64,000 nucleotides of DNA, from contig BPGD01000001.1 of NCBI GenBank assembly GCA_026002855.1, positions 2,178,001 through 2,242,000 on the forward strand, given 5' to 3'. Position 1 is the stretch's first letter. Every line of letters begins with the position of its first letter. Shown piece after piece: positions 28,688 to 36,951 of this stretch. Both the position numbers and the translations under genes were made by a program. The notes under the pieces were generated by a model. That model was not told the DNA's origin. It saw only the letters and a list, made by a program, of their open reading frames with translations, and searched no databases. The DNA comes from Bryobacteraceae bacterium (GTDB lineage: Bacteria; Acidobacteriota; Terriglobia; Bryobacterales; Bryobacteraceae).

Positions 28688-29950
28688 CTAAATCGCCTCT
28701 TCGCCAAGTTTGCGCATGTCGCCGAGAAAGACGTGGACGCACGTCCAGCCGATCAGATGGAAGCTGCCCATGATGACGAACACCGGCAGGTATCCGAAAT
28801 AGGTAATGAGGTAACCGGGCAGGAGCGCCGTGAAGATGATGCCGCCGAAGCCCCCGAGGAAGCCGCCCAAGCCGGTGACGGAGGCCACGGCGGACTTGGG
28901 GAAGACGTCCGAAACCGTGGTGTAGAGGTTCGCCGACCAGCCCTGGTGAGCGGCGGTGGCCAGGGAGATCAGGGCGACGGCCATCCAGGTCTTTGGAGCG
29001 ACCACGGCGGTGGCGGCGATGGGCATGCACAGCGCGAACAGGCCCATGGTCAGCTTGCGCGCCTTTCCGTTGGGCCAGCCGCGGCGGATGAGGAAACCGC
29101 TCAGCCAGCCGCCGAAGACGCTGCCGAAGTCCGCCATCAGGTAGATGACCGGCAGCGCCCAGCCGATCTGCTCCAGGCTCAGCCCCCGCGCCTCCTTGAA
29201 ATACAGCGTGAGCCATGTCAGATAAAACCACCAGACAGGGTCGGAAAAGAACTTGGCCAGCGCGAAGCCGTAGGTCTGGCGGATTCGCAGGGCCTGCGCC
29301 CAGCCGACTCGCGTCTCGACCCGTTCTTCCGGGTCGCTTTCGATGATGGCCAGCTCGGCCTGGTTCACCCACCTGTGCTCGCGCGGCACCCGATAGAAGA
29401 ACCACCAGAGCGCCAGGCAGATGGCGCCGGTGGACGCGGTGATGAGAAAACAGGTGCGCCAGCCGAGGTGCGAATTCATCCAGACGAACAGGGGCGGCCC
29501 GATCATCGTGGCCACGTTCGTCCCGGCGTTGAAGATGCCGGTGGCAAAGGCGCGGTCGCGCTTGGGAAACCACTCTGTTACCGCTTTGATGGCGGCGGGA
29601 AAGTTGCCGCTTTCCCCGAGCCCGAGCAGGGCGCGCCAGAAACTCAACTGGAGCCAGCTTGTGCTGAAAGCATGCAGGCCGGCAGCGATGCTCCACAGCG
29701 TGATGGCTCCGGCGTAGCCGCGGCGCGTGCCCACGCGGTCGATCCACCAGCCCATCAGCAGAAAGCCGCCGGCGTAAGCGGCTTGAAACGCCGCGCTGAC
29801 ATACCCATACTCGATCTTGGTGAAGTGCAGATCATCGAGAATGACCGGGCTGAGAATGCCGAGGATGATCCTGTCGAGGTAGTTGTTCGTGGTAATCAGG
29901 AACAGGAGGGCGAGGATCCACCAACGGGTCTTCGACGGTTGCGGATGCAC
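28688..29950 (-). CDS. MFS transporter, ACS (hexuronate/anion:cation symporter) type
   Basis: 420 residues, 12 predicted membrane helices. The motifs fit the ExuT/ACS subfamily: NYLDRIILGILSP in TM1, WWIDRVGTRRGYAGAI, RALLGLGESGNFPAAIKAVTEWFP and the second-half repeat GWLSGFLIRRG. Likely substrates are hexuronates or other sugar acids; not fixed by sequence. Start is GTG at 29950, which lies 7 nt after a perfect TATAAT on the minus strand, so the mRNA may be leaderless. Divergent from the nucleotidyltransferase. Confidence 0.87.
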   Translation of the reverse strand: MHPQPSKTRWWILALLFLITTNNYLDRIILGILSPVILDDLHFTKIEYGYVSAAFQAAYAGGFLLMGWWIDRVGTRRGYAGAITLWSIAAGLHAFSTSWLQLSFWRALLGLGESGNFPAAIKAVTEWFPKRDRAFATGIFNAGTNVATMIGPPLFVWMNSHLGWRTCFLITASTGAICLALWWFFYRVPREHRWVNQAELAIIESDPEERVETRVGWAQALRIRQTYGFALAKFFSDPVWWFYLTWLTLYFKEARGLSLEQIGWALPVIYLMADFGSVFGGWLSGFLIRRGWPNGKARKLTMGLFALCMPIAATAVVAPKTWMAVALISLATAAHQGWSANLYTTVSDVFPKSAVASVTGLGGFLGGFGGIIFTALLPGYLITYFGYLPVFVIMGSFHLIGWTCVHVFLGDMRKLGEEAI

Positions 29951-29957
29951 GAACCCG

Positions 29958-29963
29958 ATTATA
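29958..29963 (-). promoter_or_regulatory. -10 box (TATAAT), leaderless-type promoter of the MFS gene
   Basis: A perfect TATAAT on the minus strand ends 7 nt before the GTG at 29950. The complementary strand reads TATACT (29960-29965), three bases before the ATG of the divergent gene, so the box may serve both directions. Confidence 0.45.
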
Positions 29964-29968
29964 CTGAA

Positions 29969-30697
29969 ATGTCAAATCCGGTGGCGGTGATTCTGGCGGC
30001 TGGCCGGGGCACAAGGCTCCAGGAAGTGACCCGGGACCTGCCGAAGCCCTTGCTGCCGCTGCACGGCAGGCCGCTGGTGGAGCATGTGCTGGACAGCCTG
30101 CGCGCGGCCGGCTTCGCGCGGTTCCTGATGGTGGTCGGCTACCGGCACGAGCTGTTCTACGCGCGCTTTTCCGCGGATCGCAGCATTCATTTCGCCCTCC
30201 AGGATCCGGTGGACGGAACCGGGTCGGCGGCGCGGTTGGCGGAGCCGTTTGTCCGGAACGAACCGTTCCTGCTGATCTTCGGCGACATTCTGGCGTCGCC
30301 GGAGGATATCCGCGCGGTCTATGGGCGATTGCTCGAAGACGGGCAGGCGCAGGCGGTGGTGGCGGTGAAGGAGGTGGACGATCCGTGGCAGGGCGCGGCC
30401 GTGTATGAGACCGGCGGCGTGGTCAGGGAAATTATCGAAAAGCCGCCGATGGGAACCAGCCGCACGCGGTGGAACAGCGCCGGCATTTTTGCATTCCGTC
30501 CGGGAATTTTTGCCGCGCTCGCCCGGATCGAAAAGTCCCCACGCGGCGAATACGAGCTGACCGACGGACTGAAGAAGCTGCTTGAAGACGGGGCGCGTGT
30601 GCTCGCGCAGCCGCTCAGGCACGCCTGGCGGGACGTGGGGCGTCCGGAAGACGTGGCGGCGGCGCTGGAGCTTACCACTGTGCGGCCTCGCGAATGA
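29969..30697 (+). CDS. Sugar-phosphate nucleotidyltransferase (RmlA/GlmU-N type)
   Basis: 242 residues with the nucleotidyltransferase signature AVILAAGRGTRL...DLPKPLLPLHGRPLVEH, a metal-binding FGDI motif, IIEKPP and the late DVGRPEDV aspartate. It transfers a nucleotide to a sugar-1-phosphate (glucose-1-P thymidylyl- or mannose-1-P guanylyltransferase-like). There is no hexapeptide-repeat tail, so it is monofunctional. A GTG at 29981 would give an N-terminus closer to the family (AVILAAG). Its 3' end overlaps the convergent LytTR gene by 26 nt. Confidence 0.85.
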   Translation: MSNPVAVILAAGRGTRLQEVTRDLPKPLLPLHGRPLVEHVLDSLRAAGFARFLMVVGYRHELFYARFSADRSIHFALQDPVDGTGSAARLAEPFVRNEPFLLIFGDILASPEDIRAVYGRLLEDGQAQAVVAVKEVDDPWQGAAVYETGGVVREIIEKPPMGTSRTRWNSAGIFAFRPGIFAALARIEKSPRGEYELTDGLKKLLEDGARVLAQPLRHAWRDVGRPEDVAAALELTTVRPRE

Positions 30698-31388
30698 CCG
30701 AGGCCATGCGTTTGCTGACGACGGCTTCGATGCCGCCGGTCAGCCGCAGCAGGTAGCGGCGGGACGACAGGGGCGTGATCGAGCGCAGGTGCGAGGTGTT
30801 GATCAGCACTGCGCGGTGGATGCGCCGGAACTGCGGCGGGGGAAAGCGGCGCTCGATTTCCCTGAGCGGGTGCAGGGCGCGGTAGCGCCCGCTGGTGGCG
30901 ACAACCTCCACGCCGCCCTCGGCGGCACGGAACAGGATGACGTCGCCCGTGTCGAGCAGGTGGATCTCCTCGCCGAGCCGCGCGGCGATGCGCTGCGGCG
31001 GCTCAACTGCGGGGCGGGCGGCACCGAGGGTGTCCAGCCGGGCGCGGGCGCGGTCGAGCGCGGCGCGGAGCCGTTCCGGCCGGACGGGCTTCAACAGATA
31101 ATCCACCGCATCGGTTTCAAAGGCAGCCACGGCGTGCTGTTCGAACGCGGTGACATAGATGACCAGCGGACGAGGATGCGGACGCAGGCGGCGGGCGACG
31201 GCGAGCCCGTCGGTGTGCGGCATGTGGATGTCGAGCAGAACGACGTCCGGCGCCAGCCGCTCCACCTGACGCAAAACCTCCGGGCCGGAAGCGGCTTCGC
31301 CGACAATGGCGACGCCCGGGCACTCTTCGAGCAGTTCGCGCAACACCTGGCGGGCGATGGGCTCGTCGTCGGCGATCAGGACTTTCAT
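30672..31388 (-). CDS. LytTR-family response regulator
   Basis: 238 residues: receiver domain (LIADDEPIARQVL, phospho-acceptor Asp in VVLLDIHMPHTDG, YVTAF, DYLLKPV) followed by a LytTR DNA-binding domain (FRRIHRAVLINTSHLRSI). It is the partner of the LytS-type kinase upstream, which it overlaps by 4 nt (ATGA). LytTR regulators bind paired direct repeats at promoters; targets are not evident here. It is the last gene of the prfB-tsaC-kinase-regulator run. Confidence 0.94.
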   Translation of the reverse strand: MKVLIADDEPIARQVLRELLEECPGVAIVGEAASGPEVLRQVERLAPDVVLLDIHMPHTDGLAVARRLRPHPRPLVIYVTAFEQHAVAAFETDAVDYLLKPVRPERLRAALDRARARLDTLGAARPAVEPPQRIAARLGEEIHLLDTGDVILFRAAEGGVEVVATSGRYRALHPLREIERRFPPPQFRRIHRAVLINTSHLRSITPLSSRRYLLRLTGGIEAVVSKRMASVIREAAQW

Positions 31389-33103
31389 GGGACGTTCTCT
31401 CCGGGCGCGGGGGCCGGCGCTGGCGCGGCGATCGGCACGACAAAAGCGGCCACGGTGCGGCCCTCCTCGTGGCGCAGCTCGAGGCGGGTGCCGGGACCGA
31501 AGTGCAGCGCGAGCCGACGGCGGACATTGTCCAGCCCCACGCCGTGCGGGTTGGCCTCGGCCGCCGGTCCCGGGCCGGTGTCACTGACTTCGATGCGGCA
31601 GGCGCCGCCCTCGATAAGGGCCATGATCCGCACCTGGCCGGGACGATCGAAGGGCGCCACGCCGTGGCGCACGGCGTTTTCGACCAGCGGCTGGAGGCTC
31701 AGCATGGGGATGGGCGTCGGCAACGCTTCTGGCGGGACGTCGATCGTCCAGGAAAGGCGCTCGCCCAGCCGCAGGGTCTCGATTTCCAGATATGCCCCGA
31801 CAATTTCCAGTTCCCGTTCCAGCGGGATGAGGTCCTCGCTGGCCCGCAGGACGTAACGGAAGATCTCGGCCAGATGCAGGACAGCGCGGCGGGCCTGAAC
31901 GGCCGGGCGCGGAATGGCCCCGTAAAGGGCATTTAGGGCATTGAAGAGAAAATGCGGATGGATGCGCGCCTGGAGAGCGCGGAGCTCGGCCTGCGAAACC
32001 AGTTCCCGCAGGTGTTGTTCACGCCAGTGTTCCAGTTTTTCGTTCACCAGCGACTCCAGCTGCGTGAGCAGGGCCAGGTCTTCGCTGAGGTAGGGCCGCC
32101 CGCCGGCGCGGCGGCCGAGGCCGAAGGGCAACGGCGCCGGGCCGGCCGGCCCGCCGGACAGCTCTGCCTCGAAAAACGCGGCGATTTCCCGGCGCGCGGC
32201 GGCGAAGAATTCTTCCTCGCCGCGCACAGGCATGCGGCGGACGCGCTCCAGAAGCGCTTCCGCGTCGTCCCGGCGGAACACGAGCCGCGTCAGCAGCCGC
32301 TGCACGCCGTGACGCAGGGCGGAGAAGGCCACCAGTGCCAGCGTGACGCCGCTGCCGAGCAGCACGACCTGCGCGGGCGCGAGCCTCCGGTAGTCATACC
32401 AGCCAATGCGGGCCGCCACAATCGCTCCCGCCCAGGCAAACAGCGCGGCCAGGAGGATACTTGCCAGGAAGCGGAGGAACGCATCGAGCAGCAGAAACCG
32501 GTAGTCCTGCATCAGCACCCACAACGCCAGCGGCACGCCTGCATGGTGGATGAGCAGCTCCATCGGCCAGGCGTGGGGAGCGTCCTGCTGATGCAGGTGT
32601 GTAAAAGAGAGCGAGAACAGCAGCAGGGCCATTGCCGCGGCGGCGCGCCGCGCGGGCGTCTGGCGGCGGAGATGGATGAGCGCGCCGAGGGTGAGCGGCG
32701 CGAAGCCGAGCGCGGTGAGCTGGAGCGTCCGGTGATGCAGCGGAAATCCCGGGAAGCAGGGTTCGAGGGCGTGCATCGCCATCGAGGCCACGCTGACGGC
32801 GTAGCCGCCGGCCACGAGCCGCCGCGCCCTGCCTTCGACGAGCAGGTCCAGCAGCAGCGCCGGCAGCAGGCTGAGCGCGGCGGTGCTGACAAGCCGCAAA
32901 AGGAAGGAGTCGTAGAAGAGATTGGAGAGCGCTCCGGCATTCCACAGGAACGCCATGCCGGCGGCGGCCAGCGTGCGCCAGCCGGCGCGGAGTCCACGGC
33001 GGGCCAGATCTCTGGCAAGAAGAAGCAGGAAGATTCCAAAGATGACAGAGCCCGCAGTGTAGCCGATCCAGTTGGCAAGCAGCGGCTGGGCGGCAGGGTT
33101 CAT
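31385..33103 (-). CDS. LytS/YehU-type membrane sensor histidine kinase
   Basis: 572 residues. The first ~230 are a multi-helix membrane sensor. The C-terminal kinase has the His_kinase domain with IHPHFLFNALNAL (phosphorylated His) and a GHKL ATPase domain (SLQPLVENAVRHG, VSDTGPG, GVGLDNVRRRLALHFG). The signal is unknown. The open frame continues far upstream, but the ATG at 33103 overlaps the tsaC stop as ATGA and gives a proper N-terminus (NWIGYTAGSVIFGIFLL). Its stop overlaps the regulator start. Confidence 0.92.
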   Translation of the reverse strand: MNPAAQPLLANWIGYTAGSVIFGIFLLLLARDLARRGLRAGWRTLAAAGMAFLWNAGALSNLFYDSFLLRLVSTAALSLLPALLLDLLVEGRARRLVAGGYAVSVASMAMHALEPCFPGFPLHHRTLQLTALGFAPLTLGALIHLRRQTPARRAAAAMALLLFSLSFTHLHQQDAPHAWPMELLIHHAGVPLALWVLMQDYRFLLLDAFLRFLASILLAALFAWAGAIVAARIGWYDYRRLAPAQVVLLGSGVTLALVAFSALRHGVQRLLTRLVFRRDDAEALLERVRRMPVRGEEEFFAAARREIAAFFEAELSGGPAGPAPLPFGLGRRAGGRPYLSEDLALLTQLESLVNEKLEHWREQHLRELVSQAELRALQARIHPHFLFNALNALYGAIPRPAVQARRAVLHLAEIFRYVLRASEDLIPLERELEIVGAYLEIETLRLGERLSWTIDVPPEALPTPIPMLSLQPLVENAVRHGVAPFDRPGQVRIMALIEGGACRIEVSDTGPGPAAEANPHGVGLDNVRRRLALHFGPGTRLELRHEEGRTVAAFVVPIAAPAPAPAPGENVP

Positions 33104-34008
33104 GCGGGCGATGCGGCGCGGTGGAGCCGGTCGCGCACGGCGGCCCACTCGGGCAGTTCGGGCGGCTCCTCCACCGCAATCCAATCGTAGCCCTGTTCGT
33201 CGTAGTGATGGAGCGTCGCGTAGAGCGCGGCGGCGTAATCGCGCGGCGTGGCGGGCATGTTGTCTCCGTGGCGCAGATAGATGCCGCGGCCTCCGGCAGG
33301 AACGGCGGCGTTGCGGACGAGGTACAGCGGCGTGCGTGGGCTGTAATGGCGCGGGTGCATGCCCGGGGCCGGATGCGCGGCATCGCCGGCGGAAGTGCGC
33401 ACTTCCACGGGGCCGATGAGGGCTTCGATCTCCTCCCGTGTGATCATGCCGGGGCGCAACAGCACCGGCGGATCTGCGGCGAGCGACAGCACCGTGGATT
33501 CGATGCCCACGGGCGTCGAGCCGCCATCGAGGATCAGGTCCACCGCATCGCCCAGCGATTTCCGGACATGCTCGGCCGATGTGGGCGACAGTTCGGTGAA
33601 GCGGTTGGCGCTGGGCGCGGCGATGGGGCAGCCGCTCGTCTCGATCAGCGCCAGGGCGAGGGGGTGCGCCGGCATCCGCAGGCCGGCGGTGGGCAGCCCG
33701 GCGGTGACGTTGTCGGGAATCAACGGCTGTTTGGGAAGGACGAGGGTGAGCGGGCCGGGCCAGAAGCGTTCCGCCAGCAGGGCGGCCTTTTCCGGCCAGG
33801 CGGCGGCCAGGCGGCGGGCCATCTCGACCGAGCAGACATGCACGATCACCGGGCTCGACGAGGGGCGGCCCTTGACCTCGTAAATGCGCGCGACGGCGCG
33901 CGCATCGAGCGCGTTGGCGCCGAGCCCGTAAACGGTCTCGGTGGGGAACGCCACCAGCCGGCCGGCGCGGATCAGCGCGGCGGCCTGCTCGAGATGCGGA
34001 TGGATCAT
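33100..34008 (-). CDS. tsaC: Threonylcarbamoyl-AMP synthase (Sua5/TsaC)
   Basis: 302 residues. The YrdC/Sua5 domain (GRLVAFPTETVYGLGANA, KGRPSSSPVIVHV, AAPSANRFTELSPTSAEHV, STVLSL) makes threonylcarbamoyl-AMP for t6A tRNA modification. A Sua5-type C-terminal domain follows (APGMHPRHYSPRTPLYLV). The ATG at 34008 overlaps the prfB stop by 4 nt, so a translation factor and a tRNA-modification enzyme are coupled. A longer frame exists but is not needed. Confidence 0.95.
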   Translation of the reverse strand: MIHPHLEQAAALIRAGRLVAFPTETVYGLGANALDARAVARIYEVKGRPSSSPVIVHVCSVEMARRLAAAWPEKAALLAERFWPGPLTLVLPKQPLIPDNVTAGLPTAGLRMPAHPLALALIETSGCPIAAPSANRFTELSPTSAEHVRKSLGDAVDLILDGGSTPVGIESTVLSLAADPPVLLRPGMITREEIEALIGPVEVRTSAGDAAHPAPGMHPRHYSPRTPLYLVRNAAVPAGGRGIYLRHGDNMPATPRDYAAALYATLHHYDEQGYDWIAVEEPPELPEWAAVRDRLHRAASPA

Positions 34009-35139
34009 TCGGAGTCTTCGTCCTTCGAGTCGCCGAAGGTCTTGCCCGTCTTCTTCCACACGAGGTAGGCGTGGATGAGGTCGTTGAGGTCGCCATCGAG
34101 CACGCGGTCCACGTCGCCGATGGCGAGCCGCGTGCGCAGGTCCTTCACCAGGCGGTAGGGCGCAAGCACATAGGAGCGGATCTGCGAGCCGAAGTTGATG
34201 TCGGCCTTGGACTCTTCCAGCTTGCGCTCTTCGGCGCGGCGCTTCTCCATTTCATATTCGTAGAGGCGCGCCTTGAGCTGCTTGAGCGCCGAAGCGCGGT
34301 TCTTGTGCTGGGAGCGCTCGTTCTGACAGGTGACGACGATGCCCGTGGGGATGTGCGTGAAGCGGACGGCGCTTTCAGTGCGGTTGACGTGCTGCCCGCC
34401 GGCGCCGGAGGCGCGGAAGACGTCGACGCGCAGGTCCTCCGGGCGGATCTCGATCTGGATGTCGTCGTCGATCTGCGGAATGACGAAGACGCTGGCGAAC
34501 GAGGTATGCCGCCGCGCGTTGGCGTCGAAGGGCGAGATGCGCACCAGCCGGTGGACGCCGATCTCGCTCTGCAACAGCCCGTAGGCGTTTTCGCCGTTGA
34601 TCTCCACCGTGGCGGACTTGATGCCCGCCCCCTCGCCTTCCTGCCGGTCCGTGACGATGGCCTCGAAGCCGTTGCGCTCGGCCCAGCGCAGGTACATGCG
34701 CAGCAGCATCTCCGCCCAGTCCTGGCTTTCGGTGCCGCCGGCACCGGGATGGATGGTGAGAATGGCGCTGCGGTGGTCGTTTTCGCCCGACAGCAGCATC
34801 TCGGTTTCAAGCTGCTCGGTGAGTTTGCGGAGCCTGCCGATTTCACGCTCGAGGTCGGCCGAGACGTCTTCGCCTTCGTTGGCCAGTTCGATCAGCGTGT
34901 CGATGTCGCTGATGAGCGCAGCCATCTGGCGGTCCTGTTCAATGGCCGCCTCCAGCTTCTTGCGCTCCTGCATGATCCTCTGGGTAGCTTCCTGGTTGGA
35001 CCAGAAGTCAGGGGCCGCAATCAGTTGCTCGATTTCTTCCAGGCGCTTCTTTTTGGCGGGGAGGTCAAAGATAGCTCCGCACAGCTTCCGATTGCCGGCG
35101 GAGCTCGGAGTACGCCTGGCTGAGATCTTCCAGCGTCAT
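34005..35139 (-). CDS. prfB: Peptide chain release factor 2, with programmed +1 frameshift
   Basis: RF2 recognises UGA and UAA stops. The gene starts at the ATG at 35139 (AGGA seven bases upstream). After 24 codons, ending VRSYL, an in-frame TGA at 35067-35065 interrupts it in the context CTTTGAC. Skipping one base continues DLPAKKKRLEEIEQ through to the stop at 34005, giving 377 residues. The main frame has the SPF tripeptide (stop-codon reading, ISPFDANARR) and the GGQ motif (SGAGGQHVNRTES). A GGAG four bases before CTT acts as the stimulatory SD. This is the classic RF2 autoregulation. tsaC follows by ATGA overlap. Confidence 0.96.
35064..35078 (-). promoter_or_regulatory. prfB programmed +1 frameshift site
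   Basis: On the minus strand, SD-like GGAG (35078-35075), a 4-nt spacer, CTT (35070-35068), stop TGA (35067-35065) and C. When RF2 is scarce, the ribosome slips +1 on CUU and reads GAC. Same layout as E. coli prfB. Confidence 0.93.
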
Positions 35140-35158
35140 ACTTTCATCCTAGCAGCCC

Positions 35159-35186
35159 TTGCGGAGGCGTCCGGCTGGCATATAAT
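35159..35186 (+). promoter_or_regulatory. Promoter of the NlpC/P60 lipoprotein gene
   Basis: TTGCGG at 35159-35164 and a perfect TATAAT at 35181-35186, spacer 16 nt, about 38 nt before the start codon. Confidence 0.6.
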
Positions 35187-35224
35187 GTGAAAGTTTCGTT
35201 GACAACGCTCCGGTTGAGGCTGTT

Positions 35225-35983
35225 TTGCGAGTTCAGGTTCTCCTCCTCCTGCTCCTGATCACCGGATGCGCCACGGCAACGGCGTGGGCTACTGCCCGTG
35301 TCTCCGCGCGCACGGCCGCAAGAAAAGCGGCCATCGCCGGGGCGCCCCATGCGCGCCAGGCGGTCGCGAAGACGGCGTCGAAACCCCGCGCCACCGCCCG
35401 CAAACCGGCCAGCCGGCGCCGGGCGCGGCGCGCTCCTCAGAAGGCCAAGCCAACCTTCGAGCCCTACGTGGTCCAGAACTGGCCCGAAGTGGCCCTGGAG
35501 CGGATGCCGCGTGTTTTCACGGAACTGCCCCCGCCGCCGGATCTGCCCTCAAACTGCCGCCTGTGCGAGACGCGGCTGCTGGCCTCGGCCTATGAATTGA
35601 TTGGCACCAGATACCGGCTGGGCGGCACCCGGCCGGAGACCGGCTTCGATTGTAGCGGCTTTGTCCGATACCTGTACGAGCAGAACTTCGGACTGCCGCT
35701 TCCGCCCTCGGCGCCGTTGCAGTACCGGGTGGGCTTCCGCGTGGAGCGCTGGGAGCTGGAGCCGGGCGATCTGGTCTTCTTCCGCACGCGCCGCGGCTGG
35801 CACGTGGGCATGTATGTGGGCAACGACTCGTTCATCCACGCGCCCAACCGCCGCAAGACGGTAAGCGTGAGTCCTCTGTTCTCCGATCCCTACTGGCGCC
35901 GCGCGTTTGTGGGCGCGCGGCGCATCCTTGTGCCCGAGCCCGCCGAAGCGCTGCTGAGCGACGATCTGGCGGGGAACAACTGA
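35225..35983 (+). CDS. NlpC/P60-family cell-wall hydrolase, lipoprotein
   Basis: 252 residues. The N-terminus RVQVLLLLLLITGC ends in a lipobox, so it is probably lipidated. A basic Ala/Arg/Lys-rich linker (about 20-75) follows, then the NlpC/P60 cysteine peptidase domain with catalytic Cys in TGFDCSGFVRY, His in GWHVGMYVG and the third polar residue in FIHAPN. Such enzymes cut peptidoglycan stem peptides. The start is TTG at 35225 with GAGG five bases before. The last 30-odd bases of the gene are repeated exactly 2.6 kb downstream, beyond an inserted block. Confidence 0.88.
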   Translation: MRVQVLLLLLLITGCATATAWATARVSARTAARKAAIAGAPHARQAVAKTASKPRATARKPASRRRARRAPQKAKPTFEPYVVQNWPEVALERMPRVFTELPPPPDLPSNCRLCETRLLASAYELIGTRYRLGGTRPETGFDCSGFVRYLYEQNFGLPLPPSAPLQYRVGFRVERWELEPGDLVFFRTRRGWHVGMYVGNDSFIHAPNRRKTVSVSPLFSDPYWRRAFVGARRILVPEPAEALLSDDLAGNN

Positions 35984-35984
35984 C
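35952..35984. repeat. 33-bp direct repeat, left copy
   Basis: This 33-nt sequence (TGCTGAGCGACGATCT...) covers the end of the NlpC gene and its stop. It is identical to 38555-38587. Allowing about five mismatches, the match extends leftward to 35938 at the same offset (2603 nt). It brackets the PEP-CTERM/IS256 block. Confidence 0.9.
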
Positions 35985-36127
35985 GCGCCCAATGAGCCCC
36001 ACGGCCAGCGGGGCACCGCCCGGTGGGTAGAGACATCCGGCACAGCTCCGACATTCTGTAGTGACCCACTTGCCGGCGTCCAACGGATCCGGATGCCCGC
36101 TCCGGGCGAGCCCCAATGAGAAGGCGC

Positions 36128-36685
36128 TCAACTGAGACCGTGCCTTAGAGACTTCCTTCGGAGGAGGGCCATTGTCATCAAGCCGGCGCCCAGAAGAACG
36201 AAGCTTGTTGGCTCCGGCACCACGCCGCCTGCACTTTCGACCTCCAGGTATGCGCCGCCGCCGCCGAAAGGCGAGGACGCCGCGAACACGTTCACGGAAT
36301 GAGAACCAGGACCGAGCACAATGGAAGCATGACTGTAGCTCGGGTCGGCAAAAGCCTGGTCCGGATCGCTCACGCCGAAGGGGCCTGACGCAACTGCGGG
36401 CGTGGTAAACGTGATCGATCCTGCGTCAATGTCAACCAGGAAGCTATCCCCTTTCAGGTACGCGTCGGTGATTTTAAGCAACACAGGTCCCGGCGAGCTG
36501 AACGTAAAGGGATTCCCTGTCTCACCTACCCCCAAGCCCTGGCAGCCGCCTGCATAGGCCGCAGATCCAGCCTCGCCGAAGCAGAAGCCGTACCAGCCGG
36601 CATCCACTACAATCGGTCCCGCGAAAGCTGGCATCGTCGCTGCCAGACAGGTGCAGAATAGAGCTCCCAACACATGCTGCTTCAT
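36128..36685 (-). CDS. PEP-CTERM sorting-domain protein
   Basis: 185 residues: signal peptide (KQHVLGALFCTCLAATMPAFA), a small beta-rich secreted domain, and the C-terminal PEP-CTERM anchor VPEPTSFVLLGAGLMTMALL followed by RRK. Exosortase recognises this tail; no exosortase is in the window. The start at 36685 has AGGAGG nine bases upstream; the ATG at 36694 abuts the SD. Base composition looks less GC-rich than the neighbours. It lies inside the block between the 33-bp repeats, so it probably arrived by transfer. Confidence 0.87.
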   Translation of the reverse strand: MKQHVLGALFCTCLAATMPAFAGPIVVDAGWYGFCFGEAGSAAYAGGCQGLGVGETGNPFTFSSPGPVLLKITDAYLKGDSFLVDIDAGSITFTTPAVASGPFGVSDPDQAFADPSYSHASIVLGPGSHSVNVFAASSPFGGGGAYLEVESAGGVVPEPTSFVLLGAGLMTMALLRRKSLRHGLS

Positions 36686-36792
36686 CTCGGTCATCCTCCT
36701 CTTTTGCCGACGTCTTTCGGGAACCAGAGTGACGCCGACTCGGCGCTTCGTTACAAATGTACGGGAGATCTTCGCATAAGATCAACTACAGA

Positions 36793-36806
36793 CTGTATTA
36801 GTACAG
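36793..36806. promoter_or_regulatory. Short palindrome upstream of the PEP-CTERM gene
   Basis: CTGTATTAGTACAG: 5-bp arms around a 4-nt centre, in the AT-richer gap between the PEP-CTERM gene and the IS. It could be an operator; the CTGT-N6-ACAG spacing does not match E. coli LexA (N8). Confidence 0.25.
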
Positions 36807-36875
36807 ACAGTTTCTTCGCTCTCCTGTTGCAGGAGATTTCCGACATGGTCGGACCACCGACGGTGCCCCACCTGT

Positions 36876-36910
36876 AGTTGAAAGTTGAGGCGGCGGCTGC
36901 CCTTGATTCT
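36876..36910 (+). repeat. IS left terminal inverted repeat
   Basis: 35 nt; matches the right end in three blocks (AGTTGnAAGTTG, CGGCGG, TGATTCT). Confidence 0.8.
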
Positions 36911-36951
36911 GAATAGAATCGGGGTGATCAAACCGGAAAAGGAGAACCGCC

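Noticed and set aside
36793-36806. LexA/SOS box
   Set aside because: CTGT-N6-ACAG has two bases fewer than the E. coli box, and Acidobacteriota LexA sites are not established here.
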